Positions 19,554 to 29,115 of a stretch of 32,194 nucleotides of DNA are shown one piece after another; the stretch's first letter is position 1, and each line of letters starts with the position of its first letter. The translations under genes and the position numbers were made by a program. This DNA comes from Pseudorhodoplanes sinuspersici (GTDB lineage Bacteria > Pseudomonadota > Alphaproteobacteria > Rhizobiales > Xanthobacteraceae): positions 1-32,194 of the forward strand of contig CAMBBO010000007.1 of assembly GCA_945862935.1 (NCBI GenBank), read 5' to 3'. The notes beneath the pieces were generated by a model that saw nothing but the letters and a program-made list of their open reading frames with translations, ran no database searches and was not told where the DNA came from.

Positions 19554-21323
19554 TTATTCAAGCGGCAGTTCGGGTTCGTCACCGCGATCGCGGCGCGAAG
19601 ATGGTTGAGGCGGTGTTGTGCGGTTTGTGTGTGAGATCGTCCAGTCTACGCGCGGGACATGGCTGGCACGGCCGAGGATAACGATTTGCAGCGTCCGGCG
19701 CGGGCCGTCATTGCCAGCTAGGAACACGCTTTCCTCCAGCTCGACATGATCCTCGTGCGCGTCGAAACTCCAGACATCGCGTGACGGCAGCATCAGCATG
19801 ACGCTGTGGCCATCGGCAAGACGATTGGCCTTGATCGATGGATGCAGGTGAAAGCGGATCGCAAACTGGTCCTCCTCACCCGCAGGGATGGAGGTGCCAC
19901 GGCGCGGCGTAAACGTGTCCTCGCCTTCCAGCCGTCGGCCATTTTCAAGAAGCGTCAGCATGCGATTGTGGATGATACCAAAGCGATCCGCGTATCCGTC
20001 GTGCGATGCGCGCAGCATAACGGCGTCCGCGTGATCCTCCCGCTCCACTGTTACATGTTTCGGTCCGCTGACAATGGGCACGCCGATCAATTTACGAAAG
20101 GCGCGGATCTCTCTGAAGCGCGACGACGAGGCGTCGTTAAATGTCACCGTGGAGTGCGCCGCCGTCGCGCGCGCAAGCTGACGCCAGCTATCCCGATTGA
20201 TCGCAGTCATTCCGCAATTCACGACGATGCGCTGCGCGCCCGATGATAATTCGAATGCGAGAGTTCCGGCATGTGCCTCCTGGCTCAAGCCGAGCGGCGG
20301 TGGTGTGCCGGTATCGACAATCGCGAGAAGGTCATCCATCTGCATCCGCTGGTAGCCGGAATGCGCGGCATTCAAAACTGGCTCGCCGCGAGCGTCGTCG
20401 TAAGCCTGCACGGTTGCCACTTCGGCAGCGTTGGTCGGACCCATGCCGTTGAAGAGAGTAAAGTTGCCGTCCGCATGACGGTAGAAGCGTAGCATTGGCA
20501 TCATGCGCTCGATGGCGTGCAGAAAAAGCGGCGGCGGCGCGATATTGCGCGATGTGAATGCTTGGCGCAGCGGGAGAAGGTCGAGTAGCAATTCCGCTGC
20601 TACGCCCGGATTGCGTCCGACGTGGCCGCCATCGGGAAGGATCTGGCGCTCGAGCTCACCGGTCAGCTTGCGGACCGCGGCGTTCAGGTGCCGCGCTTGT
20701 CCTGCCATGCAGAGGCAAGCGAAACAGAGCGCGATTCCGATGCGAATCTGCACGACACCGTCGCGGGCGTCTCCCGCAGCGTTACGTAGATAGCGAACCT
20801 GCCGGCTAAGGCTCCGTAGAAAGCGCCGATAAAACTGAACGTCGGCGTCCTGCAGGACGAGCGGCGATTGCGAGAGCCACGCGATAATTCGTTCGGCGAG
20901 GATGTCGGGTCGCCACCCGGTTTCGTGCCACGACCCTTGTATCGTAATCCATTCATCCACCAGCGCGCGTCCGTTGGCTCGTGCGATGCCGGTATCCGCT
21001 GCGCGAAGGTGGCGTAGCCAGCCAAAGCCAAGCAACTGCGCAGCCCATTCATCGGATGGAGCGGACATTTCGAAAGGGGATCGGCGATCGCAAATCACGA
21101 TCTTCCCGGCAAAAGCGAAACGTCCCGCATAGATTTCGCTCGCGCGGGTAGGATCGGTGGTGCGTAATTCCTGCGGCGCGATCAACAGCCGGTCGGTCTT
21201 GGGCGAGAGATAGCGCCAGCGCAGAAATGGATTGGCGTGCAGGCGGCCGGAGGCGCTGCGCAGCGCGCGGCGCACCAATAGCCAGGACAGCCTGGCTCGC
21301 TCCGCGACGGAAACGCCGGACAT
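19554..21323 (-). CDS. Heparinase II/III-like protein
   Basis: With the ATG at 21323 this is a 589-residue protein. An in-frame TTG at 21377 would add 18 residues, but no typical N-terminus precedes. It has an alpha-helical N-terminal toroid (NPFLRWRYLSPKTDRLLIA, GRFAFAGK, DGGHVGRNP, FFRHADG-like FYRHADGNFTLFNG). A beta-rich C-terminal heparinase II/III domain has VVNCGM, HSTVTFND and VMLMLPSRDVW. The family includes polysaccharide lyases, but no signal peptide is evident and the substrate is unknown. Position directly upstream of purH is seen in other Hyphomicrobiales. There are no exopolysaccharide genes nearby. The rsmB-like methyltransferase often reported near this pair is not in the 126 bp before htpX. 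Confidence 0.87.
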   Translation of the reverse strand: MSGVSVAERARLSWLLVRRALRSASGRLHANPFLRWRYLSPKTDRLLIAPQELRTTDPTRASEIYAGRFAFAGKIVICDRRSPFEMSAPSDEWAAQLLGFGWLRHLRAADTGIARANGRALVDEWITIQGSWHETGWRPDILAERIIAWLSQSPLVLQDADVQFYRRFLRSLSRQVRYLRNAAGDARDGVVQIRIGIALCFACLCMAGQARHLNAAVRKLTGELERQILPDGGHVGRNPGVAAELLLDLLPLRQAFTSRNIAPPPLFLHAIERMMPMLRFYRHADGNFTLFNGMGPTNAAEVATVQAYDDARGEPVLNAAHSGYQRMQMDDLLAIVDTGTPPPLGLSQEAHAGTLAFELSSGAQRIVVNCGMTAINRDSWRQLARATAAHSTVTFNDASSSRFREIRAFRKLIGVPIVSGPKHVTVEREDHADAVMLRASHDGYADRFGIIHNRMLTLLENGRRLEGEDTFTPRRGTSIPAGEEDQFAIRFHLHPSIKANRLADGHSVMLMLPSRDVWSFDAHEDHVELEESVFLAGNDGPRRTLQIVILGRASHVPRVDWTISHTNRTTPPQPSSRRDRGDEPELPLE

Positions 21324-21449
21324 GGAGGGCAAAAGCCTCTTTTGCTGGTGACGGTGCGTTTGCGCCGTACGCTGCAAGATATAGCCAAGCCGGACGGGAG
21401 GGCCAACCCGCGCGCACCTGTTCGGCGGCCTTCAGAGACGGTCGCTGCG

Positions 21450-22397
21450 TCAGCCCCAGGGGCCGCGTTGACCCCATGGCCCGCGAGGTGACCCGGATGC
21501 GCCGCCGGTAGCAGGAACCGCACCGGAAACCCTCCGCTGCTCCGTACCGCGCCCCTTCCGCCGACTGATGTCCTGAAGCGCAGCGATGCGATTTTCGACG
21601 GCGGGATGCGTGGAAAATAGGTTGTCTAGGCGCTGCCCGGACAGTGGATTGATGATGAACATGTGCGCGGTCGCCGGGCTGCGCTCAGCATTCTCGTTCG
21701 GAATCGCGTGCGCCGCGTTTGCAATCTTTCCAAGCGCCGACGCAAGCCATTCCGGCTCTCCGGAAATCTCCGCACCCATGCGATCGGCGGCGTATTCGCG
21801 CGTGCGGCTGATTGCCATTTGCACCAGCATGGCTGCGAGCGGCGCAAGGATTACCATCGCAAGCGTTCCAATCAGACCGGTGCCGCTATTATTGTCCCGA
21901 TTGCCGCCGAAGAACATTCCGAATTGTGCGAGCATCGAGATCGCGCCCGCGATCGTCGCGGTAATCGTCATGGTCAGTGTATCGTGATTTTTGATGTGCG
22001 CGAGTTCATGCGCGATCACGCCCGCGACTTCCTCGCGGCTCAGCCGTTGCATCAACCCGGTGGTGACCGCGACAGCAGCGTGTTGCGGGTTGCGTCCCGT
22101 TGCGAATGCATTCGGCTGCGGGTTGTCCATCAGGAATACGCGCGGCATCGGCAAACCGGCGCGGCCGGACAAGTCGCGCACCATTTGCACAAGGTCTGGT
22201 GCTGTACGCGCGTCAACTTCCTGCGCGCCGTGCATGGACAACACCATGCGGTCGGAATTCCAATAGGCGAAAACGTTCATCGCCGCGGCGACGAGGAGCG
22301 CGATTGTCGCGCCGCCAGATCCGCCGATCAGGTAGCCGACGCCCATGAACAACGCCGTCAACGCGGCGAGCAACATGGCAGTACGCAGATAGTTCAT
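21450..22397 (-). CDS. htpX: Membrane zinc metalloprotease HtpX
   Basis: This 315-residue integral membrane protease takes part in membrane-protein quality control. Two N-terminal transmembrane helices (about 7-24 and 28-45) are followed by the zinc-binding HELAH at 130-134. Two more hydrophobic segments (144-163 and 174-195) and the third zinc ligand region [11 protein letters not shown] (Glu201) come next. [15 protein letters not shown] is the family C-terminal motif, and a glycine/proline/tryptophan-rich tail ([13 protein letters not shown]) is added. The ATG at 22397 was chosen over an upstream start at 22481. It gives the canonical [11 protein letters not shown] terminus and has GGAGG/AAGG just upstream. 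It diverges from the nuclease gene across about 167 bp. Confidence 0.96.
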   Translation of the reverse strand: MNYLRTAMLLAALTALFMGVGYLIGGSGGATIALLVAAAMNVFAYWNSDRMVLSMHGAQEVDARTAPDLVQMVRDLSGRAGLPMPRVFLMDNPQPNAFATGRNPQHAAVAVTTGLMQRLSREEVAGVIAHELAHIKNHDTLTMTITATIAGAISMLAQFGMFFGGNRDNNSGTGLIGTLAMVILAPLAAMLVQMAISRTREYAADRMGAEISGEPEWLASALGKIANAAHAIPNENAERSPATAHMFIINPLSGQRLDNLFSTHPAVENRIAALQDISRRKGRGTEQRRVSGAVPATGGASGSPRGPWGQRGPWG

Positions 22398-22564
22398 CCT
22401 TGCCTCCGCCGTCCGGCGCGAACTCTGGCCGTGCGAAGAAAAAATGGGAAGTGCAATCGCGCGTACAAGCGGGCGCGGCAACGCGACGCTCCAGCGTCCG
22501 GGAGAATACCTATCGATGGCGGGAGGTCTTGCGAATCGTCCGGCGCGATGTCTTAATTAGGACT

Positions 22565-23104
22565 ATGTTCCTTCGCGCCAGACTATCTCCCCCAAGCTTG
22601 CTTGCGCCACCGGCACTCCCGCTCGCCGGTGTGATTTTCATTCTCGGAATGCTCGCGGGCGCGCTGCTGTCGGGCTATCTCGCCCCTGCCGAAACCGCGC
22701 AGCAGCCGATAGGACAGATGGAGCGGCGTTCGAAGAATGCCACCGCAAGCAGGCTCGCTGCGGACGTATTGCGTGTCATTGACGGGGATACATTCGAGGC
22801 AAGAGTTCACGCTTGGCCCGGCATCGACATCACCACGCGGGTCCGGCTTCGCGGCATCGACGCGCCGGAAATGAAAGCAAATTGCAGAGACGAGGCGATC
22901 AAAGCCGATTCATCGCGCGTCGCACTGCAATCGATTCTGGGGCAGGGCGGCGTCATGGTCGCGCATATCGCGCCAGATAAATATGGCGGGCGTGTCGTTG
23001 CCGACGCGTCGACACGAACAACGGCCGATGTATCGAGCGCAATGCTGGAATCAGGTCACGCCCGCCCGTATGGCGGAGGCAGGCGAGAAGGATGGTGCGG
23101 TTGA
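22565..23104 (+). CDS. Membrane-anchored SNase-like thermonuclease family protein
   Basis: With the ATG at 22565 it is 179 residues; the longer frame from 22400 covers the promoter region of htpX and lacks family sequence. A single hydrophobic helix at about 15-38 probably anchors it or serves as a signal. The staphylococcal-nuclease fold spans about 64-172. Calcium and catalytic positions appear conserved: VIDGDTF (D73, D75), RLRGIDAPEM (R94, D99, E102) and DKYGGRVVAD (R143). The ending ARPYGGGRREGWC is typical of alphaproteobacterial members. It would act as a periplasmic or surface phosphodiesterase on nucleic acid. Its stop is 3 bp from that of the convergent L,D-transpeptidase gene. Confidence 0.9.
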   Translation: MFLRARLSPPSLLAPPALPLAGVIFILGMLAGALLSGYLAPAETAQQPIGQMERRSKNATASRLAADVLRVIDGDTFEARVHAWPGIDITTRVRLRGIDAPEMKANCRDEAIKADSSRVALQSILGQGGVMVAHIAPDKYGGRVVADASTRTTADVSSAMLESGHARPYGGGRREGWCG

Positions 23105-23107
23105 AGT

Positions 23108-23617
23108 CTAGCGGGTGACAATCACTGGCGTCCCGACGGATACGCGGTTGTAAAGATCCGCGACATCCTGATTGAACATGCGGATGCAGCCGTAAGAAAC
23201 AAAGCCGCCGATTGAACTCGGCACGTTGGTACCGTGAATCGCGTATTCGCCGCCGCTCAGAGTCAACGCCGCGACGCCCATCGGATTGCGCGGCGATCCG
23301 CCGGGAATGACGTCGGGAAGATTTGGATTATCGCGCTTCACTTCGCGCGGCGGTGCCCATGCCGGGTTGCGATGCTTGCCATCGATATAAGTTTGCCCGG
23401 CCCACTTTTTACCGGCTTTGCCGACGCCCACGGGATAGCGCAGCGCCTTGCCGTCGCCGAGCACAAGGTAAAGCCGCCGCTCGCTCGTCTTCACGACGAT
23501 TGTGCCCGCCTGGTATCCGCCGAAGCGAACTGCTTCACGCGAATCCGCGTTACCTATGAAGGAAATCCCAAAGCCCAACAACGCGAGCAGAAACGCAGCG
23601 ACCCGATACAAACGCAT
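23108..23617 (-). CDS. L,D-transpeptidase (YkuD domain)
   Basis: This 169-residue exported enzyme has an N-terminal hydrophobic signal (about 5-22, VAAFLLALLGFGISFIG). The YkuD domain (about 39-168) starts TIVVKTSERRLYLV and includes IPGGSPRNPMGVAAL. The catalytic motif is HGTN (H128) with SYGCIRM (C144, R146). It would form 3-3 cross-links in peptidoglycan or attach outer-membrane proteins to the wall. The ATG at 23617 gives a compact signal peptide; a GTG at 23635 adds six residues and is possible. It converges with the nuclease gene and is followed upstream by acs on the same strand. Which of the several L,D-transpeptidases this is cannot be told. Confidence 0.93.
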   Translation of the reverse strand: MRLYRVAAFLLALLGFGISFIGNADSREAVRFGGYQAGTIVVKTSERRLYLVLGDGKALRYPVGVGKAGKKWAGQTYIDGKHRNPAWAPPREVKRDNPNLPDVIPGGSPRNPMGVAALTLSGGEYAIHGTNVPSSIGGFVSYGCIRMFNQDVADLYNRVSVGTPVIVTR

Positions 23618-23713
23618 GTTTTCGACCCATCTCACGAAGAAGGTCGCTCACGCTAAAACGGGCGCATCGGGGGCGAAAGAAGGATCGCGCCTTAACCTAA
23701 ATTCTCGATGAGT

Positions 23714-23735
23714 GCGGACGGGTTTGCCCGTCTGC
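23714..23735 (-). terminator. Possible terminator hairpin after acs
   Basis: GACGGG/CCCGTC (23717-23722, 23727-23732) with loop TTTG, extending to a 9-bp stem including one G-T pair. It lies about 12 bp past the acs stop. No T-run follows on the minus strand, so it may only stabilise the 3' end. Confidence 0.35.
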
Positions 23736-23746
23736 ACGGGTTCCGA

Positions 23747-25696
23747 TCAGGCGTTCTTTTGCTTGTTCTGACGGTTGTTCACGAGATCATCGACCACCGC
23801 GGGATCGGCGAGCGTCGAGGTGTCTCCGAGATTGGAGAAATCATCCTCGGCGATCTTGCGGAGTATACGCCGCATGATTTTCCCCGAACGCGTTTTCGGA
23901 AGGCCCGGCGCAAACTGGATGAGATCGGGCGCCGCAATCGGGCCAATCTCTTTTCTTACCCAGCCGACCAATTCCTTACGAAGGTCTTCACTCGACGCCT
24001 CACCGGCCATCAGCGTGACATACGCGTAAATGCCCTGGCCCTTAATGTGATGCGGATAGCCAACCACCGCAGCCTCGGACACTTTCGGATGCGCGACCAA
24101 AGCGCTTTCGACTTCTGCCGTGCCCATGCGATGCCCCGACACGTTGATCACGTCGTCCACGCGTCCGGTGATCCAGTAATATCCGTCCTCGTCGCGGCGG
24201 CAGCCGTCGCCAGTGAAATACTTGCCCGGATAGGTTTTGAAATAGGTCTCGATGAAACGCGCATGGTCGCCATAGACGGTGCGCATCTGGCCCGGCCATG
24301 AATCCGCGATGCAGAGATTGCCAGAAGTCGCGCCTTCGAGAACTTTTCCTTCCGCGTCGACAAGCTGCGGCTGCACGCCGAAGAACGGGCGCGTCGCGGA
24401 ACCGGGTTTAAGTTTTGTCGCGCCGGGAAGCGGCGTGATGAGAATGCCGCCGGTCTCGGTCTGCCACCAAGTGTCGACAATCGGGCAGCGCTCGTCGCCG
24501 ACGACGCGATGATACCATTCCCACGCTTCCGGATTGATCGGCTCGCCGACCGATCCGAGCAGACGCAACGACTTGCGGCTTGTCTTTTTCACCGGATCGT
24601 CGCCGGCCTGCATCAGTGCGCGGATCGCGGTCGGCGCAGTGTAGAAGATGTTGACCTTGTGCTTGTCGATCACTTCCCAGAAGCGCGACATCGATGGGTA
24701 ATTCGGCACGCCTTCGAACATCAGCGTGGTCGCGCCATTCTGCAGCGGTCCATAAAGAATGTAGGAATGACCCGTCACCCAGCCGACATCGGCGGTGCAC
24801 CAGTAGATGTCTCCGTCATGATAGTCGAACACGTATTGGTGCGTGATCGCGGTGAACACCGAATAGCCGCCGGTGGTGTGCATCACGCCTTTCGGCTTTC
24901 CGGTCGAGCCTGATGTGTAGAGAATGAAAAGCGGGTCTTCCGCGTTCATTTCCTCAGCCGGGCAATCCGCGGGAACGGTCTCCGCAACTTCGTCATAATA
25001 GACGTCACGGCCAGCCTTCATCGCGACCGCGCCGTTGGTGCGTTTCACGACGATCACCGACTTCACGCCGCCTGCTTTATCGCAGGCAGCGTCCGTGTTC
25101 GCCTTCAGCGGAATTTTACGGCCGCCGCGCACGCCTTCGTCCGACGTGATGACGATGGTCGACTTGCAATCCTCGATGCGGCCAGCGAGCGAATCCGGCG
25201 AGAAACCACCGAACACGACCGAGTGGATTGCGCCGATGCGCGCGCAGGCAAGCATGGCATAGGCCGCTTCCGGCACCATCGGCATGTAAATCGTGATGCG
25301 GTCGCCCTTCTTGGCGCCCTGCGCCTTCAGCACGTTCGACCAGCGGCAGACCTCGGCGTGCAATTCCTTGTAGGTGATTTTCTTGTCATCTTTTGGGTCG
25401 TCGCCTTCCCAGATAATCGCGACCTGATCGCCGCGCTTTTCGAGATGCCGATCGACGCAATTGTAAGCGACGTTGGTTTTGCCGTCTTCGAACCACTTGA
25501 TCGAAACATCGCCCGGACCGAACGACGTGTTCTTCACCTTGGTGAAGGGCTTCATCCAGTGAATGCGTTTGGCCTGTTCGGCCCAGAACGCGTCTGGGTC
25601 CTTTATCGAGGCCGTGTACATTTCCTTGTACTTGGCGTCGTTCAGATAGGCGCGGCTCTGCCATTCAGCCGGAACGTCGTAAACCTTGTCCGACAT
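23747..25696 (-). CDS. acs: Acetyl-CoA synthetase (AMP-forming)
   Basis: This 649-residue enzyme makes acetyl-CoA from acetate, ATP and CoA via acetyl-AMP, allowing acetate use. ANL-superfamily motifs in order: [44 protein letters not shown] (in two overlapping blocks), P-loop-like [54 protein letters not shown], and the C-terminal [17 protein letters not shown]. Lys606 in that motif is the conserved acetylation-sensitive lysine. The ATG at 25696 has GGAGGA 6 bp upstream and gives [13 protein letters not shown] 7-codon upstream extension is less likely. It appears monocistronic. Confidence 0.98.
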   Translation of the reverse strand: MSDKVYDVPAEWQSRAYLNDAKYKEMYTASIKDPDAFWAEQAKRIHWMKPFTKVKNTSFGPGDVSIKWFEDGKTNVAYNCVDRHLEKRGDQVAIIWEGDDPKDDKKITYKELHAEVCRWSNVLKAQGAKKGDRITIYMPMVPEAAYAMLACARIGAIHSVVFGGFSPDSLAGRIEDCKSTIVITSDEGVRGGRKIPLKANTDAACDKAGGVKSVIVVKRTNGAVAMKAGRDVYYDEVAETVPADCPAEEMNAEDPLFILYTSGSTGKPKGVMHTTGGYSVFTAITHQYVFDYHDGDIYWCTADVGWVTGHSYILYGPLQNGATTLMFEGVPNYPSMSRFWEVIDKHKVNIFYTAPTAIRALMQAGDDPVKKTSRKSLRLLGSVGEPINPEAWEWYHRVVGDERCPIVDTWWQTETGGILITPLPGATKLKPGSATRPFFGVQPQLVDAEGKVLEGATSGNLCIADSWPGQMRTVYGDHARFIETYFKTYPGKYFTGDGCRRDEDGYYWITGRVDDVINVSGHRMGTAEVESALVAHPKVSEAAVVGYPHHIKGQGIYAYVTLMAGEASSEDLRKELVGWVRKEIGPIAAPDLIQFAPGLPKTRSGKIMRRILRKIAEDDFSNLGDTSTLADPAVVDDLVNNRQNKQKNA

Positions 25697-25827
25697 TGCA
25701 TTCCTCCCAGATGTCATCGCGATTTGGCGCGTCGGGGCGCCATCGCCGTTTTATGACGCCATTATGCGACGGGCCTTACGCCAGCGACAAGGCGGGACAT
25801 CGTCCCACTTTGGTCTGGGATTGGCGC

Positions 25828-26256
25828 TTATCGCCCCATCCAGCCGAGGATTCCGCCGATGACGAGAAGCGCGCCGAGCCAGTGGCCGGCGTCGATTGCG
25901 GTCAGAAAGGCTTTGCGGTTGGCGAAAGCGTTGTTGACGCTAAGGGTGGTCAGCACGAAGCCGAACCAGCAAAAGGCCGCCGAAATCAGTCCAGCGCGGA
26001 TCGTGAATGAGTTGAGATGCACGAGGATGCCATACAGCACCACGCCCATCACGACCTCCGCCAGGAAACACAGAATGAAAGGTGCGGCACGGCCGACGGC
26101 GGATTTTCCGGCCTGTTCCGCCTTGCATTGAGCAAGGGTTTTGCCCTGCGCCGTGTGCCAAGGCGTCGCGAGCGCGGTGTAATAGACCGCGCCAAAGAGC
26201 CATGCGGCAATCGCCGCGATCGCAACCGCCGTAAAATTCACCGACCCAAGAGGCAT
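25828..26256 (-). CDS. DUF1761 integral membrane protein
   Basis: This 142-residue protein begins MPLGSVNFTAVAIAAIAAWLFGAVYYTAL, typical of the DUF1761 family (shown here for residues 1-29 only). Four hydrophobic segments are evident at about 6-24, 56-74, 83-103 and 121-138. Conserved features include the aromatic/tyrosine pair GAVYYTALATPW at about 22-33 and an Asn/Ala-rich loop VNNAFANRK. The function of the family is unknown. The ATG at 26256 is preferred to an in-frame start at 26292 because it opens at the first membrane helix. It is divergent from the M20 hydrolase gene with about 74 bp between starts and shows no evident link to acs beyond orientation. Confidence 0.85.
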   Translation of the reverse strand: MPLGSVNFTAVAIAAIAAWLFGAVYYTALATPWHTAQGKTLAQCKAEQAGKSAVGRAAPFILCFLAEVVMGVVLYGILVHLNSFTIRAGLISAAFCWFGFVLTTLSVNNAFANRKAFLTAIDAGHWLGALLVIGGILGWMGR

Positions 26257-26330
26257 CTCGTCACCTGTTTCGTTGCTTAGCGTGTCTGGCACGCAACGTG
26301 CTTGGAATTAGCTCTCACGGGAGTGATCGC

Positions 26331-27554
26331 GTGCCTACGATAAACCCGGAACGTCTGCTTGGCGACCTCTATGCGCTCCGCAAGATCGGCAACTACAAGA
26401 CGGGCGTGCATCGTCCGACACTATCACCGGACGACGTGAAAGCGCGTCAATGGCTCGCCGGGCGCATGACCGACACCGGATTGGCGCCGACCATCGATGG
26501 CATCGGCAATGTGTTCGGAAAGTGTGCCGCATCGGGGCGCAAAATTCTTGCGGGCTCGCATATCGAAAGCCAGAATCACGCTGGGTGGTTGGACGGCGCC
26601 CTCGGCGTTCTGTTTGCGCTTGAGGCATCGCGCGCGATTTCGGAAGACAAGGCGCTGAAGAATGCCGGCGTCGATGTCATCGCGTTCTGCGACGAGGAAG
26701 GCCATTTCGGCAGTTATCTCGGCAGCCGCTCCTTTATCGGCGATGTGACGGAAGACGAGATCGACAAGGCCAAGGATCGCACGCACGGGAGGCCGATGCG
26801 GGCCGCGCTTGCTGAAGCAGACTATGCAGGACGTCCGCGCCTTCAGTTCGAGCCGGGGCGCTATGCCGGGTTCTTCGAGGCCCATATAGAGCAGGGTGCC
26901 ACACTCGAACAGTCAAAACTCAAGATCGGCGTCGTTACCGCGATCGTTGGATTGTGGGACTACCGCATAAAGGTCGTCGGACAACAAAACCACGCTGGCA
27001 CGACAACGATGAAGCAGCGCCGCGACGCTGGCATGACCATGATCCGCCTGATGTCGGCCTTCGATCAGCATATGAAAAAGAACACCACCCCGCGCACGGT
27101 ATGGACCTGCGGTAAGATGGAATTCGATCCCGGCGCACCGAGCATTATTCCCGGTGAAGCACGCGCGAATTTTCAGTTCCGCGATACCGATGCGGCGTTC
27201 CTGGAGAAAACCGAATCCGAACTTCTCGCGATGGCGAAACAAGCGGACCAAGAAGGACCGTGTCAGGTCAGCGTCGAGGTTGTCCGGCAAAGTTCGCCCG
27301 CGCTGATGGACGAGAGTTTCCAGCAGGCGCTCGATGAGGCCGGAGAGAAACACGCCCCGAATCTTTGGACGCGCATGCCTTCAGGCGCCGGGCACGATGC
27401 GCAGCATTTGGCGCGGGTGATGCCCTCGGCAATGATGTTCGTGCCGAGCATCGGCGGCATCAGTCATCATTGGACTGAGAACACATCCGACGAAGACATA
27501 GCGCTCGGGTCGCAGGTCTTCACCGACGCGATCGCTCGAGTTCTGGCGAGGTAA
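26331..27554 (+). CDS. M20-family amidohydrolase (N-carbamoyl-L-amino acid hydrolase / allantoate amidohydrolase type)
   Basis: This 407-residue binuclear metal hydrolase begins at a GTG with GGGAG seven bases upstream; another in-frame GTG at 26298 adds 11 residues. The metal-binding pattern is clear: GSHIESQNHAGWLDGALGV (His77, Asp88) and FCDEEGHFGS (Glu122/123). FFEAHIEQGATLE and the dimerisation region VGQQNHAGTTTMKQRRDA follow, then SGAGHDAQHLA and ISHHWTENTSDED near the end. The family cleaves N-carbamoyl amino acids, allantoate or ureidoglycolate. The substrate here is not decided by visible residues, and no purine-catabolism or hydantoinase genes are adjacent. It is most likely cytoplasmic, with no signal peptide. 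Confidence 0.88.
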   Translation: MPTINPERLLGDLYALRKIGNYKTGVHRPTLSPDDVKARQWLAGRMTDTGLAPTIDGIGNVFGKCAASGRKILAGSHIESQNHAGWLDGALGVLFALEASRAISEDKALKNAGVDVIAFCDEEGHFGSYLGSRSFIGDVTEDEIDKAKDRTHGRPMRAALAEADYAGRPRLQFEPGRYAGFFEAHIEQGATLEQSKLKIGVVTAIVGLWDYRIKVVGQQNHAGTTTMKQRRDAGMTMIRLMSAFDQHMKKNTTPRTVWTCGKMEFDPGAPSIIPGEARANFQFRDTDAAFLEKTESELLAMAKQADQEGPCQVSVEVVRQSSPALMDESFQQALDEAGEKHAPNLWTRMPSGAGHDAQHLARVMPSAMMFVPSIGGISHHWTENTSDEDIALGSQVFTDAIARVLAR

Positions 27555-27640
27555 AGACAACGCCCGGGCTCCGGTGATCGGGTGCAGGCGCCCGGTTCAG
27601 GCGCGCACACGCGACCGGCTACGGGCCCGGGCGGTGTCAA

Positions 27641-27658
27641 AGCGCCGGTGCGCACCGG
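27641..27658. repeat. 18-bp perfect palindrome between convergent genes
   Basis: CGCCGGTGCGCACCGGCG is a perfect dyad lying in the 129 bp between the M20 hydrolase and EVE genes, whose ends converge here. It could form a hairpin in both transcripts and act as a bidirectional 3'-end structure. No T-run is present on either side, so it is not called a terminator. Confidence 0.6.
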
Positions 27659-27683
27659 CGGAGCGTTCAAATGGTAAAGCGTG

Positions 27684-28109
27684 TCAGGATTTCAAGAGGC
27701 CGCCCATCTTACAGATGAGCTTCCATTCTTCGGCGGCGACGGGCTGCACCGAGAGGCGCGAGTATTTCAGCAGCGACATGTCTTTGAGCTTTGGAGTGGA
27801 CTTGATTGTTTCAAGCGTGACTGGCGTTTTAAGCGGCTCGCGAGCGACAACTTCCACTACGACCCAGGGACTTCCGTTGTCGGCCGTTGGATCGGGGTGA
27901 TGCTCGCGGACGATCTCGACAATGCCCACGATCTCCTTGCCGATGTTGGAATGGTAGAAGAAAGCGCGGTCACCCTTCTTCATCTTCATCAGGTTGAGCT
28001 TGGCGGTGTGATTACGAACGCCGCTCCAGCTTTCGCCCTTTGAGCCCCTTCCGACCTGCTGATCCCACGACCATGCGTCGGGTTCGCTCTTCATCAGCCA
28101 GTAAGCCAT
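27684..28109 (-). CDS. EVE-domain protein (thymocyte nuclear protein 1 / PUA-like family)
   Basis: This 141-residue protein consists almost entirely of an EVE domain. It begins MAYWLMKSEPDAWSWDQ, contains WSGVRNHTAKLNLMKMKKGDRAFFYHSN split across residues 28-55, then GIVEIVREHHPDPTA, and ends KLICKMGGL. EVE domains are PUA-related folds that bind modified cytosine or other modified bases in DNA or RNA; the bacterial function is unproven. It follows gpsA after one base and is the last gene of the tsaD-gpsA-EVE run. Linkage with tsaD fits a link to RNA modification, but this is only suggestive. Confidence 0.93.
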   Translation of the reverse strand: MAYWLMKSEPDAWSWDQQVGRGSKGESWSGVRNHTAKLNLMKMKKGDRAFFYHSNIGKEIVGIVEIVREHHPDPTADNGSPWVVVEVVAREPLKTPVTLETIKSTPKLKDMSLLKYSRLSVQPVAAEEWKLICKMGGLLKS

Positions 28110-28110
28110 G

Positions 28111-29100
28111 TCACCCTTCCGCCCTGAAAGGGCGCGTCAGCAGCGCGTCGATGGCGCCGTCGACAGACACACGCCCGCTGAGAACCTCGGCAACCGCCGC
28201 CGCGATCGGCATTTCCACCTCGCGCTCTTTCGCCATCTCAACCAGCACCGAGGCCGTGTAATAGCCCTCGGCAAGGCCGGTCGAATTCTGAATGGCGTCC
28301 GGCGCGTAACCCATCCCAACATTCATTCCGAATGTAAAATTGCGCGATTGCACGCTGGAGCATGTCAGGATCAGGTCGCCGAGACCGGACAGGCCCATTA
28401 GTGTCTCCGCTTGTGCGCCACAGGCACGCCCAAAGCGAACAAGCTCCGCGAAACCGCGGGTCGTCAGCGCCGCCGCGGCGCTTGCCCCTAGCCCGCGGCC
28501 GGAAACGATGCCGGCAGCAATGGCGAGCACGTTCTTTGCAGCTCCGCCGATTTCGACGCCGCGAATGTCGGTCGAGTGATAGGGGCGGAAGGTTGCCGAG
28601 CCGAGTGCACGCGCAAGGTTCGACGCGAGATGCTCATCGGGTGCTGCAAGCGTTACGGCTGTGGGCAGTCCGCGTGCGACATCGCCTGCGAAGCCGGGGC
28701 CTGACAGGATTGCGGGAATGGCCTTCGGCAACACGTCCGCGATCACCTCGGTCATGAACTTGCGCGTGCCACGTTCGATGCCTTTGGCGCAGGCGATTAC
28801 CGGAATCTGCGTTGAAAGATGCGCCGATAGATTTTCGCAGACGCCGCGTGAGGCTTGCGCCGGGACAGCGAGCAGGATTGCGTCCGCGCGTGCAGCTTCG
28901 GCCAGCGACGTAGTGACCGCGACGCCCGTATCGAGCCGGATGCCTTTCAGCTTTGGACTTTCGCGCGTAGCGGCAATTCGCTCTGCGGCTGCGCCATCGC
29001 GCGCCCACAGCGTGACGGAACGCCCGGCGCGGGCGGCCGCCTGCGCGAGCGCGGTTCCCCAGCTCCCTCCGCCCAGCACCGCGATACGATCGAAAGCCAT
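28111..29100 (-). CDS. gpsA: NAD(P)-dependent glycerol-3-phosphate dehydrogenase
   Basis: This 329-residue enzyme reduces dihydroxyacetone phosphate to sn-glycerol-3-phosphate for phospholipid synthesis. The N-terminal Rossmann motif is [12 protein letters not shown] (residues 8-19). Further blocks are [20 protein letters not shown] and [21 protein letters not shown]. The catalytic region [17 protein letters not shown] contains the conserved lysine, and [12 protein letters not shown] and NVGMGYA-type segments follow. All match full-length GpsA. The start at 29100 lies 13 bp after the tsaD stop. Its stop is one base before the EVE start, so the three genes look like one transcript. Confidence 0.97.
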   Translation of the reverse strand: MAFDRIAVLGGGSWGTALAQAAARAGRSVTLWARDGAAAERIAATRESPKLKGIRLDTGVAVTTSLAEAARADAILLAVPAQASRGVCENLSAHLSTQIPVIACAKGIERGTRKFMTEVIADVLPKAIPAILSGPGFAGDVARGLPTAVTLAAPDEHLASNLARALGSATFRPYHSTDIRGVEIGGAAKNVLAIAAGIVSGRGLGASAAAALTTRGFAELVRFGRACGAQAETLMGLSGLGDLILTCSSVQSRNFTFGMNVGMGYAPDAIQNSTGLAEGYYTASVLVEMAKEREVEMPIAAAVAEVLSGRVSVDGAIDALLTRPFRAEG

Positions 29101-29115
29101 GCCCGTCCCGATCGT

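Noticed and set aside
22400-22564. N-terminal extension of the nuclease
   Set aside because: The segment is basic and low in family similarity and covers the divergent promoter region of htpX; the ATG at 22565 opens just before the membrane helix.
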